In this document: piece after piece, positions 21,786-27,145 of the stretch
Layout: every line of letters starts with the position of its first letter
Numbering within the stretch: position 1 is the first letter of the stretch
Source: a virus
Length of the DNA: 27,145 nucleotides
Direction: 5' to 3' (one strand)
IMG/VR virus record: IMGVR_UViG_3300005264_000274
Coordinates: 1-27,145 of that record
Program-made: the position numbers and the translations under genes
The notes under the pieces: generated by a model
Seen by the model: the letters and a program-made list of their open reading frames with translations, nothing else
Database searches by the model: none
Told to the model about the DNA's origin: nothing

Positions 21786-22898
21786 TTACAACAAATTGTA
21801 ACTTTCACAGTCACATGACAAGCTATTATCTTCTTTTGAAATCTCATCTAATTTTTCAAACTTCAATAAATCACTTCTTTCTTTAGCATTTAAAATTTTT
21901 GTTGTTAAGACTTCAACATCAAACTGCATTGATTGTGGAACGGATAAAATGCCATTTATATATTTTGAAAAATTACTCTTGTTTGGAATGTAACCAGATT
22001 GTATAAATTTATATCTAAGTGTTTTTTGACCTATTTTTTTTGACATCATTCTCAGGGATCTAGTGTGAAAAGTGTAATAGTTAAAATTGTACTTATCTTT
22101 AGCATAATTTACTATCTCTCTAATAGGTGCAAAGCCATCTGGAAAGGTGCTATTTCTTCTAAAGAAAAATGTAGGTACTTTATCAGTATAAGATTTAGAT
22201 ACCTCACTCTCTACTTCCTCCATCTGTTTTATTTTATCTTCACTCATTAATGAAATTGATTTTAAATCAGCTTGAAAACATTCATCACAACCAACTCTTT
22301 TATTACCATTAAAATAAGATTGTGGAATTCCCCAAGTTTCATCAAGAAAAGAATAAACATCGGTTTCAGTCCAATCAGCAATAGGTTGATATATGGTAAA
22401 TCCCCAATCTTTATAAGAGTAATATTCTTTGTCTGGTGTATCTATCCTATCTTTTGACTCATCTCTTCTTTTACCTACTAAACTAATGACCTTTAGACCT
22501 TTAGAATTTAAACTTTTATAATACTCAACTGCAGGTATCATCTTGAGTAATTGAGTACAAGTTTTAGCCATTCGTGTAGGAAATGCTTTTTTAGATTTTA
22601 TTAAATCAGTCATTCCATTTGGATATTTAGGATTAGTCAAAGTTAGGAACTCTATATCAAACTCTTTTAATCTATCTTTGATGGTTTCAATCTCCTGCAT
22701 AGTCTCATCTTTTTCCCAACCTGTATCGCAAAACACTACTTTAATTTGAGAGGGTTTAACTATTTTAAGAAGTAGTGGTAAAGAAACTATAAGAGTTGTT
22801 TTTGAGTCTTTACCTCCACTAATACTTATGACAAATACAGTTTTGTCTGTTGGTGGATTTTGTGTTAATAATTTAGTTAATATTTTTGATTTTTTCAA
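21786..22898 (-). CDS. PAPS-reductase-family PP-loop protein
   Basis: The 370-residue protein starts at TTG 22898 behind AAAGGAAA. It has a PP-loop ATP site, SISGGKDSKTT at about 25-35, then VVFCDTGWEKDET, KTCTQLLKMIP (Cys114), SLVGKRRDES at 139-148 and YQPIADWTETDVYSFL at 170-184, all typical of the PAPS reductase / DndC-like family. CDEC at 204-207 and a CDC near the end could bind a metal or an iron-sulfur cluster. Such proteins are frequent in phages and are often next to methyltransferases; DndC uses this fold in DNA phosphorothioation, but the Dnd partners are absent. Adenylation of a nucleic acid, nucleotide or sulfur carrier is likely, with the substrate unknown. The start overlaps the stop of a zinc-ribbon frame. 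Confidence 0.75.
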   Translation of the reverse strand: MKKSKILTKLLTQNPPTDKTVFVISISGGKDSKTTLIVSLPLLLKIVKPSQIKVVFCDTGWEKDETMQEIETIKDRLKEFDIEFLTLTNPKYPNGMTDLIKSKKAFPTRMAKTCTQLLKMIPAVEYYKSLNSKGLKVISLVGKRRDESKDRIDTPDKEYYSYKDWGFTIYQPIADWTETDVYSFLDETWGIPQSYFNGNKRVGCDECFQADLKSISLMSEDKIKQMEEVESEVSKSYTDKVPTFFFRRNSTFPDGFAPIREIVNYAKDKYNFNYYTFHTRSLRMMSKKIGQKTLRYKFIQSGYIPNKSNFSKYINGILSVPQSMQFDVEVLTTKILNAKERSDLLKFEKLDEISKEDNSLSCDCESYNLL

Positions 22899-23020
22899 CT
22901 TTTTTTCCTTTGTCTCTCAGCTCTTTTTCTACAAGAGGCATCATAATATTTTTTGCGACCTACCAAAACTCTTTTACAACCACAAGGGCATCTCTCTTTT
23001 TGTGACGGTCCCCCCCCTGG
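22895..23020 (-). pseudogene. Zinc-ribbon fragment without a start codon
   Basis: This 41-codon frame lacks an initiation codon. It reads QKERCPCGCKRVLVGRKKYY and then DASCRKRAERQRKKS, a compact zinc-ribbon with CxCxC and a later C followed by basic residues, like many small phage zinc-finger proteins. The stop TGA overlaps the TTG start of the PAPS-reductase-like gene, which is usual for coupled real genes. Upstream it runs into the G-run (plus-strand C8 at 23010-23017) and the GTGAC repeat. With one extra G the C5 methyltransferase frame would read straight into it. It is either the 3' half of a phase-variable fusion or the rest of a gene cut by the repeat. Confidence 0.55.
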
Positions 23021-23679
23021 TCATATAGTTGTGACGGATCAACTTTTTTTAAGTGTGACCCACCTGTTGCACTTTTAACTGCATCTGCTAAAATTCTTCC
23101 AAGTATAAGAGGTACACCGTTACCTACTGCTCTTTTTTTTCCTGCCATATTAAAATCTGGTAGGTCATAATCATCACTAAGACCTTGCAGATAACAAAGC
23201 TCTCTAAAGCTTCGGTCGTCACTTGCTAATGCACATGAGTTTTTAACACCATCCATATTCCCTCGTGGGATATCAAGATAGATGCCATCTTTAGATGCAA
23301 ACTGTATGTGCCTTAATCTGCTAGTGTCTGAGTACCAACCTTGATTTATGTCAATTCTTTGGTGTGAGTAGTTTTCTATTTTGATATTTGGTACACCTTT
23401 GACATTTTCAAGAAGCCACCAAGATGGCTCGGCTTCTTTTACAACTCTGATGAACTCTTGAACCATCTCTAAAGAGTAAGTTCCCTTTTTTCTCTTGAGG
23501 GTGCTAAAATCTTGGCACGGACTTCCTCCAATAACTCCATCAAACTTATGAGCGATGGCTTTGAAGTCTCTTATATCTTGACCTGTTATAAGGTCTCCTG
23601 CAGATACTACACAAAAACCTTTTTCTCTAAAAGCTTGGTCTAGTAATCCAACTCCACTAAATAAACTGAGGACTAGCAT
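22960..23679 (-). CDS. C5-cytosine DNA methyltransferase
   Basis: This 239-residue enzyme is short for its class (usually over 300). Motif I FSGVGLLDQAF (7-17), the catalytic loop GGSPCQDFS with Cys55, ENV (91-93), a motif VIII variant SRLRH (120-124) and motif X GNGVPLILGR (186-195) are all visible. The target recognition part between VIII and X is small. Residues from about 206 on (GGSHLKKVDPSQLYDQGGDR) are encoded by the GTGAC repeat and a G8 run and are not part of the family. A cognate restriction enzyme is not present, so this is probably an orphan enzyme that shields the element or alters host expression. The sequence specificity is unknown. Confidence 0.82.
   Translation of the reverse strand: MLVLSLFSGVGLLDQAFREKGFCVVSAGDLITGQDIRDFKAIAHKFDGVIGGSPCQDFSTLKRKKGTYSLEMVQEFIRVVKEAEPSWWLLENVKGVPNIKIENYSHQRIDINQGWYSDTSRLRHIQFASKDGIYLDIPRGNMDGVKNSCALASDDRSFRELCYLQGLSDDYDLPDFNMAGKKRAVGNGVPLILGRILADAVKSATGGSHLKKVDPSQLYDQGGDRHKKRDALVVVKEFW
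23002..23076. repeat. GTGAC repeat with a C8 tract in the methyltransferase 3' end
   Basis: GTGAC heads lie at 23002, 23031 and 23055. The second spacing is 24 bp; the first is 29, and the 5 extra bases are accounted for by the C8 run at 23010-23017. Runs of 8 or more G/C are classic slippage sites in Campylobacterota. The repeat is read on the minus strand as the methyltransferase C-terminus. Confidence 0.65.
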
Positions 23680-23724
23680 TTCTAAGCCTCATCATCTTTT
23701 TGATATCGCACCTATTCCACCTTT

Positions 23725-23916
23725 TCAAACCCATACTGTAATCTCTTTCATTCCATCTATGAAGCCAACCATTTTCTTAAAAGGTTTTTTTTTGGTTGTA
23801 TCTTTTCTTTTCTCATACGGACTTCTCTCAACATCTTGAAAAGCTTTTTTAGCATCTGCTAAAACTTTATCTGCAGGTAGAAAACTCAAAATAATTTCCT
23901 TGCATACTCTTCGCAT
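23725..23916 (-). CDS. Small hypothetical protein
   Basis: I do not recognise this product of 63 residues. It is basic and helical in the middle (FLPADKVLADAKKAFQDVER and YEKRKDTTKKKPFKKMV). Its start overlaps the 3' end of a preceding short frame (23886-23969). Together the two frames might be one former protein of about 85 residues, since the first ends in FEQKCEEYARKLF near the place where the second begins; that would imply a frameshift. It lies between the structured intergenic RNA region and the C5 methyltransferase on the same strand, so the genes may be co-transcribed. Confidence 0.4.
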   Translation of the reverse strand: MRRVCKEIILSFLPADKVLADAKKAFQDVERSPYEKRKDTTKKKPFKKMVGFIDGMKEITVWV

Positions 23917-23969
23917 TTTTGTTCAAATTTATCAAATAAACTATTTGCTTTTTTTACTATTTTTGCCAT
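23886..23969 (-). CDS. 27-residue frame, possible 5' part of the next gene
   Basis: MAKIVKKANSLFDKFEQKCE, then EYARKLF and stop. The ATG at 23969 follows AAAGGGGTACAGT, a good ribosome binding site, better than that of the next frame. It may be a short leader peptide or the true N-terminus of the protein continued at 23725-23916 by a frameshift. Confidence 0.4.
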   Translation of the reverse strand: MAKIVKKANSLFDKFEQKCEEYARKLF

Positions 23970-23992
23970 ACTGTACCCCTTTAGGATATAAT

Positions 23993-24080
23993 ACGGTTAT
24001 CTAAAAAACTGCTCGACCAAAAGTAATTTTTAGACACCGTAAATAGTTAGCTCTTAGAGCGACTGTTTACCTCCTTTTTT
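23993..24080 (+). ncRNA. Candidate structured small RNA between the partition and modification genes
   Basis: TATAAT at 23987-23992 is followed by two nested stems: ACGGT/ACCGT (23993-23997 with 24036-24040) outside and TCTAAAAA/TTTTTAGA (24000-24007 with 24027-24034) inside, with a 19-base loop holding CTGCTCGACC. A second hairpin follows: AAATAG-tta-GCTC-tta-GAGC-ga-CTGTTT (24041-24068), and then ACCTCC and T6 (24075-24080), like an intrinsic terminator. A transcript of about 80 bases is likely on the plus strand, antisense to the leader of the small minus-strand genes. Its CCUCC could pair with ribosome binding sites. The stems also exist on the minus strand, so a leader element is the alternative. 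Confidence 0.45.
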
Positions 24081-24088
24081 AAATTTCC

Positions 24089-24391
24089 TTATTCTTTTTT
24101 ATTTAACTCATACTGTTGCATAAGCATCTTTTTTATAACTGCATTTGGTGTTCTCTCTTTTGTATTAGTCAAAGTTTCCAACCAAGCTTTAACCTCTTTG
24201 GTAATATGAAAAGCTACTTTTTCAGTTGCTTTTGATTCTCCTGCTAAAGGTCTGCCACCTTTGTTAACCTGTTGAGCTACACTGTCTTTTAAATGTTTAT
24301 GCTCCTGAGCTTTGGCATCTGCTTCCTCAAATGAGTGAATAGGTGTGTGCCCTATTGCATCGTCAATGCCTATTTTTTTCTTTTTTTGCAT
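24089..24391 (-). CDS. Ribbon-helix-helix partition partner (ParB/StbC-like)
   Basis: The 100-residue protein has a disordered, charged N-terminus of about 45 residues, then GRPLAGESKATEKVAFHITK and EVKAWLETLTNTKERTPNAVIKKMLMQQ, a ribbon-helix-helix of the plasmid partition type. The gene starts 4 bases after the stop of the ParA-like gene. In RHH-type partition systems the small protein binds the centromere and its N-terminus stimulates the ATPase. The centromere is not proven; the paired hairpins right downstream or the subtelomeric repeats are candidates. Confidence 0.7.
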   Translation of the reverse strand: MQKKKKIGIDDAIGHTPIHSFEEADAKAQEHKHLKDSVAQQVNKGGRPLAGESKATEKVAFHITKEVKAWLETLTNTKERTPNAVIKKMLMQQYELNKKE

Positions 24392-24395
24392 TAGT

Positions 24396-24998
24396 TTATC
24401 CCTTTTGATTTTTTTCTAATAGTTCGTTGTAAGCTTTATCATCGTTTATGATGTACTTTAGTATTGCTTTGTATTCTGGGATGAAGTTTCGACCTGTATA
24501 AGCTATTTGTTTGCTTCCTGCTACTAATTCAAGAGGACTTTCTCCAAATTCTAAAGCATTTTTTAGCATTTTAGTTTTACGAAGAGGTAACACTTTTATT
24601 TTTGGGAACTTGTCATGAATAGCTGTTTCAATCTCTTTTAGGTCTTGAGGGTTTTCAAGTCTAGTCCCAATTACTAAAAAGTTATTGTTATATTTTTTGA
24701 TCTCGTTTATAGTTTTAATAGCTTTCATCTTTGAATTTAAGTCATTAATACAAGGAACAATAACTACATCACTATATTTTATAATATCAATTACACCACT
24801 ATCTACAAAGCCACCAAAGTCATAAATCGTATCTTCTAGTAATTTTGGGTCTTTCATAATCTTAGCCATATTTGGATAAGCTAACTCAATAACACTATCA
24901 TCATTAGAAATAAGATAATAACCAAGCTCTTTAGCAAGGGCAAAAGCAACAGCTGTTTTTCCTGCCCCTCCATCTGTTGTAATAATTGCTATTTTCAT
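24396..24998 (-). CDS. parA: ParA-like partition ATPase with atypical Walker A
   Basis: The start is placed at ATG 24998, just after the preceding stop, giving 200 residues (an upstream start at 25025 would overlap that gene). The P-loop TTDGGAGKTAV (7-17) has Asp where ParA proteins have their signature Lys (KGGxGKT). A following DFGG motif (about 60-63) fills the switch-like place, and VVIVPCINDLNSKMKAIKTI matches the ParA/MinD fold. It forms an operon with the ribbon-helix-helix gene. It should move or hold plasmid copies at cell division. The missing signature lysine suggests a StbB/TraL-like branch or altered dimer chemistry. Confidence 0.75.
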   Translation of the reverse strand: MKIAIITTDGGAGKTAVAFALAKELGYYLISNDDSVIELAYPNMAKIMKDPKLLEDTIYDFGGFVDSGVIDIIKYSDVVIVPCINDLNSKMKAIKTINEIKKYNNNFLVIGTRLENPQDLKEIETAIHDKFPKIKVLPLRKTKMLKNALEFGESPLELVAGSKQIAYTGRNFIPEYKAILKYIINDDKAYNELLEKNQKG

Positions 24999-24999
24999 C

Positions 25000-25269
25000 T
25001 TATATGTTCTCCAATGGTTGACCATCTAAAATAATAGTACCACCAAAATCTGATATCCCATTACCATCTATAAAAACTTCTTCATTGTCTATCTCAGATA
25101 GTGTCGTATGGCTGTAATCACTTGTAGCACTTAAAGAGTGTTTTATGATGCCTTGACCGTGAATGTCATACATACGGTTGAGCATATCTACTAACTCCTC
25201 TCTAGAAGAGTTTTCTAATTCCTTTGGAACTTCAATCTCATAAGTTTGAGTAATTGTAATTGTTTTCAT
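25000..25269 (-). CDS. Hypothetical protein upstream of parA
   Basis: I do not recognise this 89-residue protein. It begins with a strand KTITITQTYEIEVPKEL, then a helix SSREELVDMLNRMYD, and ends in an acidic beta-rich part (EVFIDGNGISDFGGTIILDG). Its stop (TAA at 25002-25000) lies one base from the ParA start, so it shares that operon. Short proteins of this look occur on plasmids and phages without a known role. It may be an accessory of partition. Confidence 0.6.
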   Translation of the reverse strand: MKTITITQTYEIEVPKELENSSREELVDMLNRMYDIHGQGIIKHSLSATSDYSHTTLSEIDNEEVFIDGNGISDFGGTIILDGQPLENI

Positions 25270-25335
25270 TATTTTATTTCCTTTTTTAGTTCTAGTAAAT
25301 AATATAAGAGCAAATAGCTATTAATATTTCTAAAC

Positions 25336-26748
25336 TCATTTAGCCTTTTTAGTCATATAATGCTCTGAGGCTGTCAATCTCTCTTTAGAAATAACATGAC
25401 CTAATACTTTAGATTTAAAAGATTGTTCGGTGTTCCAAGTTCCATCTACTTCGTCACTATAATTATAAATAATATCTGAGAAAATTTCTCTTGCATCGTG
25501 GAAAGTGAAGTTAGTTCCAGTTAATCTTTTAAATGCATTATTAAGAACATTGTTGTATTTGCTATTTACTTGAGTATTTGTCATATTTTTAGTGCTCAAT
25601 TCATTTTGTATATAAGAGACTAATTCTGATAGTAATTCAAAATCATCATCCAAAGAGTATGCTTCAACACTTGCATTTTCTTCGCCTTTTTTAGCTACTC
25701 CCTCGTAGTACCAAACATTTTCTTTTTTAACAATTTTAAGAGTTTTAATAATCTCTATTTGTCTTCTACCTGTAACTAAGGCAAGATAAGTAGCATATAC
25801 ATAAGCATTAGCTCTTTCTTGAGTTTGTTGACGAGTTTTTGAAATATTGCCTGTGTTAATTTGGTCTTTTAGTCTAGCGATAATTGCAACTAGGTAGTCT
25901 TGGTCATAAGTATCTCTCTCAATATGTTTTTCTTTAGTAGATGCGATTACTTTTGCTTGAGAGGCTTCATATAGTCCTGCAGGAGGAATTAGTAGAGCTA
26001 AAGACATATCTTCATGCTCACCGCCAACTTCTTTAACTATTTTTCTCATTTCAGAATAATAAACTGATGTAGTTCCAAGAGTACGACCTCCAATCCAACA
26101 ATAAGGGATGGCTTGAATAATTGCTATTTGCACATCTCTTTTATTTTTAGAAGCTTGTAATTGCTCTCTAAAGAGCTTTTTAACCTCAGCAGGTTCAGTT
26201 ACACCATAAACAGCTTTTATAAGCTCTGTAGTGATGTTTTGAGCCTCAGTGCTTCGTCCATCTGTTGATGCGGCTTTTTGTGTGGCTTTAAGATTAGTAT
26301 TTTCTTTAGTGAGTGTTTCTATTTGTTGCATTAGAACCTTAGTAACCTCATCATTGTTATTTTGCGACTCATCTTCAAAGATAAACCACTCATCTATATT
26401 AGTAGTCATAATGTTGAAAGGTTTTTTATCGCTTTGTACTACTTGACCGTTATCAACGAAAATATAAACACCTGCTTTCATATCCTCTGTATGTACTCGT
26501 TCTCCTGCAAACATAGCACTTAATGCCTCAGCTTTGCTTAATTTAGCACCTTTAACAGCTTTAGGCTCTTCCCATATCGTCCACTCGTTAATGTCAGTAG
26601 AACTCATATTGAATGGTTCATCTTCATTATTTAGAATCTGCCCATCTACTATATGTATATAAGCTGTTTCACTCCAATGGGGAGCTGTAAGTATGCTTCC
26701 TGCAAATATTGCATTTACTGCTTCAAGTTTATTTAATATCTTTTTCAT
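25336..26748 (-). CDS. Protelomerase (hairpin telomere resolvase) with duplicated N-terminal domain
   Basis: The 470-residue protein has the active-site set of telomere resolvases: TGRRQIEI (about 326-333, catalytic Arg), the AKKG lysines (353-354), HDAR (417-420), LGH (449-451) and Tyr464 in SEHYMTKK. TelN/TelK show the same order (ATGRRSAEI; KDSR; LGH; then Tyr). His451 to Tyr464 is 13 residues, compared with 9 in TelN. Residues 1-62 and 70-126 are two copies of a small domain, both with FAG, Y-I--VD(N)GQ, PFN and I-EW-I-E. A helical linker (135-160) joins them to the core. TelN has 631 residues, TelA and ResT about 445, so the core here is compact. It lies beside the right palindrome and should cut and reseal both palindromes after replication. 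Confidence 0.85.
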   Translation of the reverse strand: MKKILNKLEAVNAIFAGSILTAPHWSETAYIHIVDGQILNNEDEPFNMSSTDINEWTIWEEPKAVKGAKLSKAEALSAMFAGERVHTEDMKAGVYIFVDNGQVVQSDKKPFNIMTTNIDEWFIFEDESQNNNDEVTKVLMQQIETLTKENTNLKATQKAASTDGRSTEAQNITTELIKAVYGVTEPAEVKKLFREQLQASKNKRDVQIAIIQAIPYCWIGGRTLGTTSVYYSEMRKIVKEVGGEHEDMSLALLIPPAGLYEASQAKVIASTKEKHIERDTYDQDYLVAIIARLKDQINTGNISKTRQQTQERANAYVYATYLALVTGRRQIEIIKTLKIVKKENVWYYEGVAKKGEENASVEAYSLDDDFELLSELVSYIQNELSTKNMTNTQVNSKYNNVLNNAFKRLTGTNFTFHDAREIFSDIIYNYSDEVDGTWNTEQSFKSKVLGHVISKERLTASEHYMTKKAK

Positions 26749-27041
26749 GAGTTTCCTTTCTTTTTTTTAGCTGATGAAAGTATATCTTATATAAGCTTAA
26801 ACTAATCATAACATACAAACATATAAACATATAAACTATATAAAACCCAATAAATAGAGCTTAAAACAGTAAATATGTTTATATGATATTAGGGATATGT
26901 TTCTTAATTATAAAAAGCTAAGATTAGTTATTCACACCCTATAAAATTATTATGTGAATAACTAATCTTAGTATTTATAAGTTTTGATGATATTTATTTA
27001 GTTATTCACATAAAACTAAACTTAAAAAATAGTTATTCACA
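26749..27041. promoter_or_regulatory. Right subtelomere: DnaA-box-like sites and ACATATAAAC repeats
   Basis: No gene is seen here. The 17-mer ACATATAAACATATAAA at 26819-26835 is identical to 261-277 and in the same orientation; an inverted partial copy, ATATGTTTATATG, follows at 26873-26885, with similar spacing to the left end. TTATTCACA lies at 26928-26936, 27002-27010 and 27033-27041, and inverted at 26953-26961. ACTAATCTTA or ACTAAACTTA lies next to them. This region also holds the promoter of the protelomerase gene, so its binding protein could regulate telomere resolution. Confidence 0.65.
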
Positions 27042-27145
27042 ATTTAAAGATTTTTTAAGTTTAGTTTTTTTTTAAATAATCTTCATTTAATAATTATTAA
27101 ATGAAGATTATTTAAAAAAAAACTAAACTTAAAAAATCTTTAAAT
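27042..27145. repeat. Right hairpin telomere (perfect 104-bp palindrome)
   Basis: Bases 27042-27093 are the exact reverse complement of 27094-27145. The centre is TTTAATAA|TTATTAAA. The inner 34 bp (27077-27110) equal the left core at 36-69 apart from the central two bases (AT here, TA at left). Outside the core the two telomeres diverge but share CTAAACTTAA, at slightly different distances from the centre (offset 29 here, 31 at left). The physical end is probably base 27093. Confidence 0.9.

Noticed and set aside
25336-26748. Protelomerase as an ordinary integrase or XerC-like recombinase
   Set aside because: The TGRR motif, the HDAR box, and the linkage to terminal palindromes fit telomere resolvases better; no att sites or tRNA gene are present.
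1-27145. tRNA or rRNA genes
   Set aside because: No cloverleaf or ribosomal sequence was noticed on either strand; a tRNAscan run would be decisive.

Overview
The window looks like one complete linear replicon of AT-rich DNA (roughly 30% G+C by eye) rather than a slice of a chromosome. It begins and ends with a perfect 104-bp palindrome (1-104 and 27042-27145). A gene next to the right palindrome (25336-26748, minus strand) reads as a protelomerase, the tyrosine-recombinase-like enzyme that resolves replicated palindromes into covalently closed hairpin ends. If the assembly ran around both hairpins, the physical molecule runs from about base 53 to 27093, about 27.04 kb. Low G+C, signal peptides ending in LFA, the DnaA-box form TTATTCACA and the style of the phage genes suggest a host in the Campylobacterota (Sulfurimonas, Sulfurovum or Arcobacter type); this is an inference.

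Layout. 1-319: left telomere and subtelomere. 320-6324: replication and control. This holds an unknown protein, a repeat-rich stretch that could be an origin, an SF3/D5-type helicase and a separate TOPRIM primase in one operon, a small ribbon-helix-helix protein, and a divergent lysogeny-type switch (Cro-like protein plus DNA-binding protein against a LexA/CI-type S24 repressor). 6398-6703: a secreted DUF2511 protein. 6811-19539: a contractile-tail module in P2 order (V, W, J, I, fibres, FI, FII, E/E', T, U, X, D), with an HU-like protein and a secreted nuclease inserted. 19552-20774: DUF1353 protein, glycyl-radical-like microprotein, lipoprotein and M15 endolysin. 20838-23969: DNA modification genes (Dam-like and C5 methyltransferases), a PAPS-reductase-like protein and small remnants. 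24089-26748: partition genes and protelomerase on the minus strand. 26749-27145: right subtelomere and telomere.

How it fits together. The replication, partition and telomere-resolution genes form a coherent plasmid-prophage lifestyle like that of N15, phiKO2 and VP882. No terminase, portal, capsid or head-completion gene is present, so the element cannot build a head by itself. Tail plus lysis genes without a head is the layout of R-type tailocins, but J, FII and D each carry an out-of-frame gap, the tail fibre is split by one frameshift, and the Dam-like gene has lost a normal start codon. The most economical reading is a telomere phage that lost its head genes and is decaying into a linear plasmid. 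A satellite or tailocin role is possible but weaker.

Other cross-cutting signals: a 19-bp operator shared by the repressor region and the dam-like gene; a dispersed family of GTGAC direct repeats with a strict 24-bp period at six loci; a C8 tract that could switch the C5 methyltransferase into a zinc-ribbon fusion; and eight DnaA-box-like sites, four beside each telomere.
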